Source: Papilionanthe hookeriana x Papilionanthe teres
Lineage: Eukaryota; Streptophyta; Magnoliopsida; Asparagales; Orchidaceae
Assembly (NCBI GenBank): GCA_022702705.1
Contig: CM040434.1
Location: 20,317,771 to 20,381,770 of the forward strand
Length of the DNA stretch: 64,000 bases
Direction of reading: 5' to 3'
Positions 11,641 to 23,204 of the stretch are shown one piece after another. How positions within the stretch are numbered: the stretch's first letter is position 1; each line of letters starts with the position of its first letter. The notes below the pieces were generated by a model. The model had not been told where the DNA came from and made no database searches. It saw only the letters and a program-made list of their open reading frames with translations. The translations under genes were made by a program, and so were the position numbers.

Positions 11641-12010
11641 AGTCAAAACCATACTTAGGTTCAACCCGAAATGAATCCAAGTCTAAACCAACCTAACTTA
11701 AGTCTAACCCATATTAGACTTAAGTCAAAACCATACTTAGGTTCAACCCGACATGAATCTAAGTCTAAACCAACCTAACTTAAGTCTAACCCATATTAGA
11801 CTTAAGTCAAAACCATACTTAGGTTCAACCCGACATGAACTTAAGTCTAAACCAACCTAACTTAAGCCTAATCCATATTAGACTTAAGTCAAACCATACT
11901 TAGGTTCAACCCGACATGAACCTAAGTCTAAACAAACCTAACTTAAGTCTAACCCACATTAGACTTAAGTTAAACCATACTTATGTTCAAACTGACATGA
12001 ACCTAAGTGT
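11641..12010 (+). repeat. 82-bp tandem array of paired hairpins
   Basis: Four to five units, marked by AGTCAAAACCATACTTAGG at 11641, 11723, 11805 and 11887. Each unit has CTTAAGTCTAA/TTAGACTTAAG around the loop CCCATA. It also has ACTTAGGTTC/GAACCTAAGT around a 10-base loop, best in the fourth unit. Confidence 0.85.
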
Positions 12011-12720
12011 AACCTAAACCATGACATAAACCTTAGGTTCAACCTAAATTGAACCTAAATTGACATAAATCTTAGGTTCAATCCAATCGACAAAATTGAA
12101 CCCAAATCAACATAAATCTTAGATTCAACCCAAATTGAACCTAAATCGACATAGACCTTCGGTTCAACCCAAATTGAATCTAAATCGACATAAATCTCAA
12201 GTTCAACCCAAATTGAACCAAAAATCGACAAAATCAAACATAAATCGACATAAACGACATAAATTTGACATTTCAAACATAAATTAATTTAATCGACATA
12301 AATTTGACATTTCAAACATAAATTGACATAAATGACATAAAATTGACATTTCAAACATAAATTGATATAATCGACATAAATGTGACATTTTAAACATAAA
12401 TCGATATAATCGACATAAATTTGACATTTCAAACAGCTCAATATAATCAACATAAATTTAACATTTCAAATATAAATCGACATAATCCATATAAATTTGA
12501 CATTTCAAACATAAATCGATATAAATTTGACATTTCAAACATAAATCAACATAACCGACATAAATCCGACATTTCAACCAAAAATCGACAAAATCAAACA
12601 TAAATCGACATAACCAACATAAATCCGACATTCCAAACAAAATTCAATATTTCAAACGAAACTCAACAAAATTCGACATTAATCAACATTTTAAACATAA
12701 TTTGACATTAATCAACATTT
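12011..12720 (+). repeat. GACATAAA-type degenerate short tandem array
   Basis: The hairpin arrays give way to short imperfect repeats of AATCGACATAAA and TTTGACATTTCAAACATAAA, unit about 20-40 bases. Open frames seen on either strand here only reflect the repeat. Confidence 0.7.
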
Positions 12721-13549
12721 CAAACCAAATTCAACAAACACTGACATTATATAGCATTAATTGATATAAATCGACATGATTTGACATAAACCGGCCCCTG
12801 TTTGACATAATGTGACATAAACCGACACTTTTGACCCAATTCGACATTTTCAAATCGACATAAAACCTAAAATCAAATCTAAATTGACATAAATCGAAAT
12901 AAATTCTAAAATTCAACCCAAATCGATAGTCAAGGCAAATCAAAAATCTAAATCGACTTCTCAACTATATTCGAACATCCGACAATTCTAGATTAATAGA
13001 CACTTTGACCAGGTGAGCTAAATATCTTGATATGACATTGTTTCTAACTTTATTTTCTTTGCAGGATGAAGACATGAAGTTTTGTTTAGATTTTCTTTGC
13101 ATGTTATAGGGTGTGCTAACTCTGTTTTGCAGGACGTCGATGACGGAATATTGACGACAAAACCAGAACTTTAAGGTAGCCACAAAACCTAAACTCTCTA
13201 CAAAAAACAAAACAAAAATGACATGACAATAAAGACAACCGGACTTTTAGGACAACCATGAAATATGAAATAAAATGACAAAATGATTAACATTGATATC
13301 GACATAACATCAACATTAATAAAAACATACAGTGACATTTCTATACCACAATAAAATGATGACATGAAACTAAACCAAAACAAATACATGACAAAATAAA
13401 ATTGAGATGATCACAAAACCAAAACTTAAAACAAAATAAAAAAAATAATAAACAAAATAAAAAAATAAATAAATAATGATATGTTCTTGACATCATAGAA
13501 GGTATCTCATGACATAATAATGACTTCTTCTTATAGGAGATAAAATATC

Positions 13550-14260
13550 TCATGACAAATAGAGATATTAACCACGACATCTTATGACATTACGACATCA
13601 CATTAAGACATTTCATAAAATGACATGACATTATGATTCACATTAAGACATGACATAAAATGACATGACATTATGATTTACATTAAGACATGACATAAAA
13701 TGACATGACATTACGACATCACATTATGACATGACACGATATACAAACTATGACATCCCGCATAACACATGACATGATATGATACTAAACCAAAACAAAT
13801 AAAAAACCGACACTTGACATGACACGAAAAAATCATTGACATTGACATCGACATGATATCTAAAATAAAACCGACACTTCCAAAACAAACGACAACTAAA
13901 AATAACAAAAGTCAGACATAACAATGATAATTCAAACAGAATGACAATAAAATATAACGACGACAAAATGACATTAACAAACACAAAAAAATGATGAAAT
14001 TAAAACAAAGAAAACAAACATAAAACCAAGACAATATCATCATGATAATGTAACAGCTTGACAAATCGACACCACGACATCATGATATAACAAAATGCAA
14101 TATGACAAAATAATATTACAACAATAAAAATAACAGCACAACATGACATAAAACAATATTACACACAAACTACGACATCCTAACATGACACATGACACGA
14201 CACCAAAACAACAAAATAAAACACTACAAAGCAATGACATACAAACAAAACTTTCTAGTA
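13550..14260 (+). repeat. TGACAT-rich low-complexity tract
   Basis: Repeated TGACATGACAT, ACATTACGACAT and related short motifs, G-poor on this strand. No gene is visible. Confidence 0.6.
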
Positions 14261-14375
14261 GTATCAATTCTTCAGAAACGTACTGTCACGAAAACACTTA
14301 CACTTTTTTTAGGATAAATGTTAACCTTAATCGGGAGTTTTTCTAGGCAATATAATTTGCTCAGGATGTAATTAA

Positions 14376-14397
14376 CTATAGGAGCTTGCTCCTATAG
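14376..14397 (+). promoter_or_regulatory. Conserved LTR hairpin of I
   Basis: A perfect inverted repeat CTATAGGAGC, TT, GCTCCTATAG follows GATGTAATTAA. It is shared in position with J (38436-38457) and F (50967-50988), where the arms differ but largely still pair. Confidence 0.7.
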
Positions 14398-14720
14398 GAG
14401 ATTAAAGAACTCAGAATAGGTATTTTACCTACAAGACCTCTCTGGTTACCCAAGATCTTTATATGATTTTCTCATACAAAAGCTTCAGTAATTACACAAT
14501 CTGAAGACTTGTTCTATGAGATTATTATTTAATCTTCTTTTCTCTCAAATCTCTATCATGATTAATCCTTCTTCAAATTCTTCAAAGACTTCTAACAATA
14601 AGTCTAGGTAGGAAAAGAATTAGGATGATAGATAGAGAAAGAGAGTGGTGACTCCTTGACATTGACATGATACGGGAATTGATAGCGATGCAAGTCGACA
14701 TAAAAAGATTTTCACCGCCA

Positions 14721-15917
14721 TCAGGGAAATCATTTACAAAGTCAAGGAGCTGCAATTAGAAATATTGAGAATCTGTTGGGATAAATTGCAACTTCTTTAA
14801 GTAATAGAACTCAAGGAACACTTCCTAGTAATACTAAACTAAATCCAAAAAATCATAATAAAGAGCAAGTAAAGGCTGTTCAACTTAGAAGTAGAAGAGA
14901 GTTGGAATGTAGAGTTCAAAAAGAAATTGAAGTAGAGAGAGAAGAAATTGAAGAACCTAACGAGGACGCTCCAGAAGGTTTTGAAAGACTAATTTCTCCA
15001 CTTAAAATTGAATTAGAAAAACCGCCACCACCTCCATTTCCTCAGAGACTTCGTCAACAAAAGTTGGATAAACAATTTTCAAAATTTCTGGAAATCTATA
15101 AAAATTTTATAATTAATATTATTGTTGAAGCTTTAGAACAAAGGCCAAGCTAAGTGAAGTTTATGAAGGATATTCTTAATTGAAAAAGGGAGTTTGAAGA
15201 TAATGAGACAGTAGCACATAGTGAGGAGTGCAGAGCTATAATTCAGAAAAAAACTTTCTGGAAAGCTGAATGATCCTAGAAGTTTCATAATTCCATGTGC
15301 GATTCGAGATAGATTTTTTGGTAAAGCTTTATGTGATTGAGGTGAAAGCATTAACCTTATGCCATTATCTATATTAAAAGACTGGGATTAGGAGAAATAT
15401 CCCCTACAATTGTAACTTTGCAATTAGCAGATCATTCTGTAACATATCTTAAGGGAGTTGTAGAAGATGTTTTGGTTAAAGTGGGTCGATTTATCTTTCT
15501 TGTTGATTTAATTGTGCTGAATATGGAGGAATATAAAGATATATCTATCATTTTGGGGAGACCTTTCCTAACTACAGGAAGAGAAATGATAGATGTGTAA
15601 AAGGGGAATTAGCTATGTGCGTTAATGAACAAATGATTACTTTTAATATTTAAAAGTCAATGAAATACCCTGCAAACGATAAAGATGATGAATGTTTTAA
15701 GATAGATGTAATGAGATATCTTAGTGAATGTCATTTCAAAACAACTTATGAAGAGAGATCAGAAATGAAAGAATTAGAGAACGAGCAAGAAGAGAAATTA
15801 GAACATTTTAATGATTTTATTGAAGAAGATTCAAATTTTGTTCAAGAAATTTTTGAGGTTCTGGACATGGCGGAAAAAGACAAATTTTTTTTGTTCATCA
15901 ATTGTGAAACCTCCTGA
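14721..15917 (+). pseudogene. H gag C-terminus and protease
   Basis: It aligns with B from 22925 onward: IKNIE-type segment, then KAVQLRSRRELE, PPPPPFPQRLRQQKLDKQFSKFLEIYK, and the protease half-motifs. The active-site motif is interrupted: ALCD, stop, GESINLMPLSI replaces the DLGASIN form. ISIILGRPFLTTGREMIDV (15540-15600) is the second conserved protease block. Stops at 15151, 15340 and 15598 and frameshifts show it is dead. Confidence 0.85.
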
Positions 15918-17040
15918 ACTTAAATTGAAGTTTCTTCTGAAACATATAAAATATGTCTTTTTGGGTGATTCTTCAACTTTACCGGTTATAATTTCCTCAA
16001 ACTTGACTTCAGAAGAAGAATGGTGTTTATTAAAAATTTTGAAGATTTATAAGAATGTTTTTGGATGGACAATTACTGATATTAAAGGAATCACTCCTTC
16101 AATTTGTATGCATAGAATTCTGATGGAAGAAAACTGCAAACCCAGGGCTGGTCCTTAAAGAAGATTAAATCCCATTATGAAAGAAATTGTTAAGAAAAAA
16201 ATTTTAAAGTGATTAGATGCTGGGATAATCCATCCTATTTTAGATAGTGCATGGGTTAGTCCAATACATTGTGTTCCTAAGAAATGAGGAGTGACTGTGA
16301 CTATAACTATTAATGAACATAATAAGTTGATTATGACAAGAAAAGTTACAAGATAATGACTATGCATTGATTATAGAAAACTAAACCTTATCATGAGGAA
16401 TGATCACTTTCCATTTATAGATCAAATGTTGGATATGATAGATATGCATAAATAATTTTGTTTTCTGGATGGATATACTGGTTATAACCAAATACAAATT
16501 GCTCCAGAGGATAAAGAGAAAAACAATGTTTACCGTTTCTTATGGTAAATCTACTTTTAGAAGAATGTCATTTGGTTTATGTAATGCCTCTGCTACATTT
16601 CAAAGATGTATGATGACTATTTTCTGTGATTTAAATAAAAAAAGAATTGAAGTTTTTAAGGATGATTTTTCAATGTTTGAAACTTCATTTGAATTGTGTT
16701 TAGAACATTTATCACGAGTTCTTAAACGTTGTAAAGAAAAAAATTTAGTCATTATTTGAGAAAAAAGTCAGTTTATGGTAGTTGGATGAATTGTTTTAAG
16801 ACATCACATTTCTGAGAAAGGTATGGAGGTAGATCCTACAAAAATTTTAAGTGATCGCTAAATTACATTATCCAACTAATGTGAGAGAATTTAGAAGTTT
16901 TTTAGGACAGTTGGATTCTACAGGCGATATTTTAAAGAGTTCTAAAAAATTGCTAAGCCACTATGCCATTTGTTCGAAAAATTTGTGATTTTTAATTTTG
17001 ATATGGATTGCCAAAAAGCTTTTTGAGCTTTTAAAAGAAA
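15900..17040 (+). pseudogene. H reverse transcriptase
   Basis: Recognisable from KPPELKLKFL through WTITDIKGITPSICMHRI, CIDYRKLN, FLDGYTGYNQIQIAP and the catalytic block FKDDFSMFETSF. Both catalytic aspartates remain. Several TGA and TAA codons (for example after NLVII at 16757-16759) and small indels break it. The thumb GFYRRYFKEF is at about 16917-16945. Confidence 0.85.
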
Positions 17041-17500
17041 ATTTAATCACTGCACCAGTTATTGTTTCACCAATTTGGAAAAAAAATTGAATTAATGTTT
17101 GATGCAAGTGATTATGCTATTGGAGCTGTTTTAGGACAAAAATATGATAAAATTTTCAAAGTAATTTACTATGCCAGTAAAACTCTTAATGAAGCTCAAA
17201 TTGATTATACTACAACTGAGAAAGAGTTATTAACAATACTATTTAACTTTGATAAATTCATCTCATATTTAGTTGGAACCAAATGTGTGGTGCATACAGA
17301 TCATTCCACTATTAAGTATTTAATGTAAAAGAAGGATGCAAAACTAAGACTGATAAGATGGATTGTTCTTTTGCAAGAATTTGACTTTGAAATAATAGAT
17401 AGAAAATGACTTGATAATCAAATTGCTAATCATCTATCCAGGCTTGAATCTAACAAATCACTTTGTTCTGAAGAAGAAATTAATGAATATTTTCCAAATG
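17041..17500 (+). pseudogene. H RNase H
   Basis: It contains ELMFDASDYAIGAVLGQK, TTEKELLTILFNFDKF and CVVHTDHSTIKYLM, giving the Asp, Glu and Asp of the Ty3-type RNase H. The stretch 17062-17328 is open; a TAA follows at 17326-17328. The linker FDFEIIDRK leads into integrase. Confidence 0.85.
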
Positions 17501-18817
17501 AAAAATTGTTCAATATTAATGAATGGTGTGTTCCATGGTATGCAGACATTGTGAATTTTATTGTTAGTAACATTTTACCTTATAGTCTGACACACCAACA
17601 AAAGAGGAAATTTTTATTTGAAGTTAAGACTTATTTTTGGGATGACCCATTTCTATATAAACAGGGGAAGGATCAATTATTCAAAGATGTGTGCATTTTG
17701 AAGAAGCTTTTAAAATTATCCAAAAATGTCATGATTCGGATTTTGGGGGATATTTTGGTTTCAATAAAATAACATACAAAATTTTACAATTTGGATTTTA
17801 TTAACCTACTCTCCTTAAAGATGTTAATGCTTATTTAAAAATTGTGATTGTTGTCAACGTGTAGGCAATATTTCTAGAAGAAATGAGATGCACCTCAATT
17901 ATATTTTGAAAGTTGAAATATTTGACATTTGGAGATTAATTTAATGGGACCATTTAAACCATCTTTTAGAAATTGATATATACTATTAGCAGTAGACTAT
18001 GTGCCTAAATGGATTGAATCTATTGCTTTACCTCGATAAGATACTCAAAGTGTTGCAACATTTTTAAAAATGAATATATTTTATAGATTTGGAATGCCGA
18101 GAGTGATTATAACTGATGAGGGAAGTCATTTCAAGAACGCGATAATAAAAAAATTATTAAAGAAATATCGTATCAATCATCAAATTTCTACTGCTTATCA
18201 TCCTCAGACAAGCAGTTTGACTGAAGTTTCCAATCGAGAAATCAAATAAATTTTTGAAAATATCTATAAATCCAATGAAAATGGATTGATCAGTCAAGCT
18301 TGATTATGCTTTGTGGGCTTATAGGACTGCATACAGAACTCCTATAGGAATGTAACCCAAGTTATTATATAGGAAAGCTTGTCATTTACCACTGGAACTT
18401 GAGCATAAAGCTTATTAGGCTATTAAGAAATTTAATTATAATTTGAAGGATGCTAGTAAAAATAGATTATTGCAATTAAATGAGTTGGAAGAAATAAGAA
18501 ATGAATCTTATGAGAATGCTAAGATTTATAAAGATAAGATGAAAAAGTGGCATGATCATAAGATTTTTACTAATAATTTTGAGCCAGGGTAAAAAGTTTT
18601 GCTTTATAATGCAAGATTGAGATTATTTTTAGACAAACTTAAGTCCAGGTGGATGGGCCCATTTATTGTGATAAAAGTTTATCCCTATAGAGTTGTGAAA
18701 ATCAAAGATCCTAAAACCCTAAAAATTTTCAAAATGAATGGTCTTAGACTGAAACTATATTTCTTAGGAGATCAAACTAAGTTGAATGAAGTTTTAATGT
18801 TGGGTCACCCAGAATAA
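17501..18817 (+). pseudogene. H integrase
   Basis: The N-terminus keeps KTYFWDDPFLYKQGKDQ and parts of the HHCC finger in broken frames (17700-17870). The catalytic core is badly broken around 17930-18250. The C-terminal part from 18599 is open and has LLYNARLRLFLDKLKSRWMGPF. It ends at a TAA at 18815-18817. Confidence 0.82.
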
Positions 18818-18842
18818 GCACTGGGTACGTCGAGTGATGACG

Positions 18843-18877
18843 TAAAACCAAGCGCTCTGTGAGAGGCAACCCATAGT
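18843..18877 (+). promoter_or_regulatory. Post-pol hairpin of H (decayed)
   Basis: AAAACCAAGCGCTCTGTG followed by AGAGGCAACCCATAG corresponds to the intact block of B at 27037-27069. The left stem arm is mutated. Confidence 0.6.
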
Positions 18878-19040
18878 TATCAGTGTGCTTTTATTTTGAA
18901 TGTTATGTTGTTGTGTTTATCTTAGAAAATTGTGGTAGTATTTTAAATATGTTGTGTTAATTTTAAGACCTAAATTGATGTTTTAAAAATGTCAAAATGA
19001 GTAATTGGAAGTTAAGCTGACTTGTTCTAAAATGAGCATT

Positions 19041-19076
19041 GACGCTTAAGCGCCTAGATTTGGCGCTTAAGCGCAA
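19041..19076 (+). repeat. Palindrome pair upstream of ORF3a in H
   Basis: CGCTTAAGCG (19043-19052) and GCGCTTAAGCGC (19063-19074) are perfect palindromes 10 bases apart. They sit where A and B have their CGCCGaCGGCG clusters. Confidence 0.8.
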
Positions 19077-19192
19077 GAGTTATAAAAACATGACTAAATA
19101 ATGTTATAAAAGAATTAAATGTGGTAAAGTGGCCTTGAATGTTATTTGGTGGTTTTTAGACATGGAAAGTGGGTATAGGCTCTACTAAAGTC

Positions 19193-19200
19193 TATAAATA
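19193..19200 (+). promoter_or_regulatory. TATA box upstream of ORF3a in H
   Basis: TATAAATA lies 99 bases before the ORF3a ATG at 19299 and downstream of the palindrome pair. This is a promoter-like layout; activity is an inference. Confidence 0.45.
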
Positions 19201-19298
19201 ACATACAAACGAACAGAATGCTTGCCCTTCTCCAAATTTTCATTCTAAAGTTTAAGTGAAGAGAGATTTGAGTTATAAGGAGTGTAAAGTTAACAAAT

Positions 19299-19697
19299 AT
19301 GTCTTCTTGGGAGAATGATTTGAAGAAGAAGGATGATACCTTCAAGAAGTTTGTTAGTCAAAGTGCGTAAGAGTTATATAACAGATTCCTAGCCATAAGT
19401 ATTGAAGGAATAACAGAGAAGATTGCAAAAATTGATGGCGATGTGGCTTCAATTGAGGTAAAGGTAAATGAAACTAATGCACATTTAGTACATATTGAAT
19501 GACAACTTAAGATGCAATTCAATCATACAAGTTATATTGAAAAAGCAGACAAGACGTTGTATCTAAAAAATAAGTGAATTGAAGAGGCTTCTATTAGAGT
19601 TCATCATCATTCGTTCTATCAAATCTATGTGCCAAATGGTTCAGAATGAACAAATAAAGGCCAGGGATATGTTCCACCTAATGGAGAATGGAATTAA
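19299..19697 (+). pseudogene. H ORF3a, shortened
   Basis: It starts MSSWENDLKKKDDTFKKF and reads on through three in-frame stops to a TAA at 19695-19697 (133 codons). It retains only the C-terminal coiled-coil-like part of ORF3a (KIAKIDGDVASIEVKVNE, then HHSFYQIYVPNG). The N-terminal block seen in A and B is missing, so either it was deleted or H has a short form. 19698-20006 is noncoding and ends with a purine-rich tract at 19945-19968. Confidence 0.6.
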
Positions 19698-20001
19698 GTT
19701 CTTTGTTTAGTTGGTTTGCTTGTTGTTTGTGTTTGTTTTTTTATGTATTTAATGTAAGTTTGTCTTGTATCATGATGGATTTAGATATTATCTCATCCAA
19801 ATCTTTTTTGGAGTGGAGATTAGTTATGTGAAGTGTGTTTGTACTTGTTGAATATGTTAATGAAAGTGTTTTGTTTGTGTGAAAGTTTGGTGTTATTGTG
19901 ATCGAATCTTAAGTTTTAGAAAATTGAGATTTTTTTAGAAAGAAGAGAGTAGAGGGGGAGGAAAATTGCTATTATGATTTATTAAGACCATTTAATGGTG
20001 G

Positions 20002-20006
20002 TTGAC
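20002..20006 (+). repeat. Target-site duplication of B, left copy
   Basis: TTGAC, identical to 41373-41377 after the 3' LTR of B. Confidence 0.85.
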
Positions 20007-21553
20007 TGACCACAGGAAAATGTATTAAGAAATTCATACCAATTTTATATGAAATTGCACTTTAAAGAAAGATATTTTCTATGTTTTACTGCAGGTATGA
20101 AGATTTATAGGTATTGGAAGCAAAAAGATCAAAAAGAAGCAAATCTGGAACGAAAAGGACTAAAAAGAGATGGAAATTGGACTAGCCTGCCGACGGCGAG
20201 GAATAGGTCACTGATGGCGTGATTTTCTCAAAAGTTTTGAATATATTATAAAGGAACCCGCCGACGGCGAGTTCAAGCCCGCCGACAGCGAGCCTTAGCG
20301 GTTAGCCAATATTCTAGAAGCCCACCGACGGCGAGATCAAGCCCGCCGACGGCGAGAAGGTCGGTTCAAGCCAAATACATTGAATCTGAATGCTTTTTGA
20401 AGAGGTGCTTAAGCAACCTTTAGATATATTCCTTCTTCTTTAAATATAGACGAATTTAGGCTGAAAAGTGTGTGTTCTTTTGGTGTGTGTGTGTCTTGTG
20501 GAAGTCAGTAGTGAGTCTATAGTGTGTGCATTAGTGTGTTTTAGAGTATATTAGTAAGTATAATTAAGTGTGTTGTACAAGAAGGAAGAGTTAGAGGAAC
20601 TTTAAGGAGTCTGCTTGGGGAGAAGATTTGAGATAAGTTTTTATTTATTGTTTTATAACTTTAAATGAAATCCAAGTTTTGTGTTATTTTTCCTATGCAT
20701 TCTGAGTAGTTTTCACTGTCTTTCTCCTTGTTGTTGAGATTTTCTGAAATTAAGAGTTGAATTAGTTGTACCTAAAAATATTAAATAAAATTTTGATAAT
20801 CTTTTTACTTAAATCTTAATTTACTTTCAATTTGGCTAATTGAATTGTTAAAATATGTTGAATTATCAACTATAGTAAAGATTACATCTAAGATGCAGGG
20901 AAGTCAAAATCCTTAGAAGGAGGGTGCAAATAAATAGGGAAATATTATTTATCGGGCGTAGAATTAGATATTTTAGTGTGACAGACTAAAATCTTCAATT
21001 CAGTTCTATCGTTTGGGAGCTGAAGTGTAGATGTTAGCCCTCAGGCGAGGGAAACTTGGGAGCTCTGAAGTGGCAGCTGGTATCCTCCCAGCTCTAGCCG
21101 TGATTCGATGAACCAAGCATAGGATTAGTCAATGTTCTTTATGCCCGGACCAAAGGGTAAAGAATAGGAATGCTCCTATTTGGCACAATATAATTCTAAA
21201 CTAATTTAATTATGCATTCACTTAATTCTTTTAAGAAGGAGAAAGATACTTTTTCTAAATTGCAATCTTCTATTTAAAAATTAAGTAATAGAGCTTAGTA
21301 TAAGTGTTCTTTATTTCCGTACACTAGATAGTAATTGCATCTGCTGAAATTAGTTCTTAATCTCTAAACTTCCCTGTGGGATCGATATCTAGGACTCCAT
21401 TAGATCTCTTTATTACTTGAACGATACGTATACTTGCATTGATAAAAGGGGGGCAGGACACAATTTTTAATTTTATTCTGATAGTCATTCCTAAAAATAT
21501 ATAATATAAGCTCCGCAATCATATAAACCCTGCTGCCTCCCGACCCCAGGTCA
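20007..21553 (+). repeat. 5' LTR of B
   Basis: 1547 bases, TGACCACAGG to CCCCAGGTCA, with the short terminal inverted repeat TGACC/GGTCA. It contains three pairs of palindromes at 20187-20356 and a TATA-like AAATATAGA at 20442. It aligns over its whole length with 39851-41372. Confidence 0.95.
20187..20356 (+). repeat. Palindrome cluster in 5' LTR of B
   Basis: Six variants of CCCGCCGACGGCGAG in three pairs, each pair separated by about 6 bases (GAATAG, TTCAAG, ATCAAG). It is about 90 bases upstream of the TATA-like box. Confidence 0.9.
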
Positions 21554-21559
21554 AGTTTT

Positions 21560-21577
21560 TGGCGCCGTTGTCGGGGA
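21560..21577 (+). promoter_or_regulatory. PBS of B
   Basis: TGGCGCCGTTGTCGGGGA, one C-to-T change from the tRNA-Asp complement found in A. It starts 7 bases after the LTR end. Confidence 0.88.
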
Positions 21578-21675
21578 AGTAAAGTAATTATTAAGGTAAT
21601 TAATAAAATAATTATTAAAGATAATTACTAGAGTAACGGACTATTTTTTTAAAAAAATCTCTACTTAAATAGTGT

Positions 21676-23187
21676 ATGCGTAAATTTGGAACCGAAAGTT
21701 TAATACCTTACGATTCGGAATTAGAGTGCACTATTAAAAGAATTAGAAAATAGAGAAAAGAAACTATAAATTTAACTCAAATGGCAAATAATCTAGCAAC
21801 TGAAAATATAAATCAACCCAGACTTTTAAGAGATTACGCTAACCCTACATTAGATGAAATTCATTTAACTATCCAAAATCCGGATGTAGCGGCTATTTCA
21901 TTTGAGCTTAAACCTTTAATTATCCAAATGATACAAAATAATCAATTTAGTGGTTCACCAAACAAAGATCCTAATTTACATCTTACTAGTTTTTTAGAAC
22001 TTTGTGCTACTTTTAAATATGATGGAGTATCTAATGATGCTGTTAGACTTAGGCTTTTTTCTTTTTCTTTAAGGGATAAGACTAAGATGTGGTTAAATTC
22101 GTTAGCACCTGGATCTATTAGAACTTGGGCAGAACTATCACAAAAATTTCTATCCAAATATTTTCCTCCTTCAAAAACTGCAAAGCTTAGAAATGACATA
22201 ACATCTTTTAGTCAGTTTGATGGAGAATCGGTATACGAAGCTTGGGAGGGATTTAAAGATCTTCTTAGGAAATGCCCACATCATGCGTTACCAGATTGGT
22301 TAATTATACAAACTTTTTATAATGGATTAGTAGGATCTTTTAGATCTATTATAGATGGTTCTGCTGTAGGTTCATTAATGTCAAAACCATTTGATGAGGC
22401 TTATTCATTAATTGAAGAAATGGCTACCAACAATTTTTAATGGCCTTCTGAAAGGTTGAATCCTAAGAAAATAGCTAGTATACATGACTCTGATGCAATA
22501 TCTATGTTAGCTTCTCAGATTGCTGCTATATCCAAGAAATTAGATCATTTTGAAATGAATTATTCTACTAATATAATAGAAGAAAATTCATCTGGACAAC
22601 TTATAGAAGCTCAATCTTCATATGAAACTTTAAATGCTATTAATAATAGACCCAACAATCCTTATGCAAATTATTACAACCCTGGTTGGAAGATCCATCC
22701 AAATTTTAATTGGAATAACAACTCTGCTAATCAACAATGGATGAACAACTCAGTAAACCCATTAGAAAATTCATCTAACCAAGGAAATTCAAATTATAAA
22801 CCTTCTTATCCACCTGGATTTAATAATAACTCTCAATTTAAGGAAAAGAAGTTATCTATGGAAGAATTAATATTAAATATGGGTCAGCATTCGTAAAATC
22901 AAGGAAATCAGCTACAAATTCAAGGGAACCAATTACAAAATCAAGGAACTGCAATTAAAAATATTGAAACTCAACTTAGACATATCGCTACTGCACTTAA
23001 TAATAGAATTCCTGACACTTTTCCTAGTAATGTGGAAATAAATCCTAAAGATCAAGGAAAAGAACAAATCAAAGCGATACAGTTACGAAGTGGAAAAGAA
23101 TTAGAAATAAGAATACAAAAAGAAACCGAAAGTGAAAAAGAGAAAGTGGAAGCGAAAAAGAAAAGGATCGACAAGATCAAAATTTAG
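21676..23187 (+). pseudogene. B gag
   Basis: It starts MRKFGTESLIPYDSELE, as in A. In one frame there are a TAG at 21751, a TAA at 22438 and a TAA at 22894 before the final TAG at 23185. Between them lie RLLRDYANPTLDEIHL, the retrotransposon gag core (MWLNSLAPGSIRTWAELSQ, KYFPPSKTAKLRNDI, FDGESVYEAWEGFKDLLRK) and an Asn/Gln-rich C-terminus with YANYYNPGWKIHPNFNWN. The longest open piece is 219 codons. The particle protein is not producible without readthrough. Confidence 0.9.
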
Positions 23188-23204
23188 AATATCCACTAAT
23201 ACCT

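Larger units (their letters stand above)
8865..14720 (+). repeat. Partial giant LTR I (Tat/Ogre type)
   Basis: No gene is visible in 5.9 kb. The 3' part shares blocks with the LTRs J and F in the same order. These are a region at 9240-9560 similar to 33890-34200, the GTAGCCACAAAAcc block at 13174 similar to 36953, and the ATGTAATTAACTATAGG hairpin at 14366-14397 matching 38426-38457. It ends in CACCGCCA at about 14720, inside the gag remnant of H. The left end is lost where A inserted. 8865-9240 and 12720-13550 are AT-rich unique-looking sequence. Confidence 0.65.
14721..20006 (+). mobile_element. Element H, first part: old Athila-like element
   Basis: It begins within the gag C-terminus, where the giant LTR I ends (homology to B starts at about 14721). 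It continues with protease, RT, RNase H, integrase, post-pol hairpin and ORF3a. It is interrupted at 20006 by B; the 5-bp duplication TTGAC (20002-20006 and 41373-41377) marks the break. The second part continues at 41373. It has many in-frame stops and clearly more decay than A or B. Confidence 0.85.

Noticed and set aside
10101..12010. The tandem arrays as a CRISPR array
   Set aside because: Repeats are head-to-tail and diverged throughout, with no unique spacers. The setting is a plant LTR.
12055..14267. Minus-strand ORFs rich in Cys, Phe, Tyr and Val
   Set aside because: They are translations of the GACAT low-complexity repeats, with no domain or start context.
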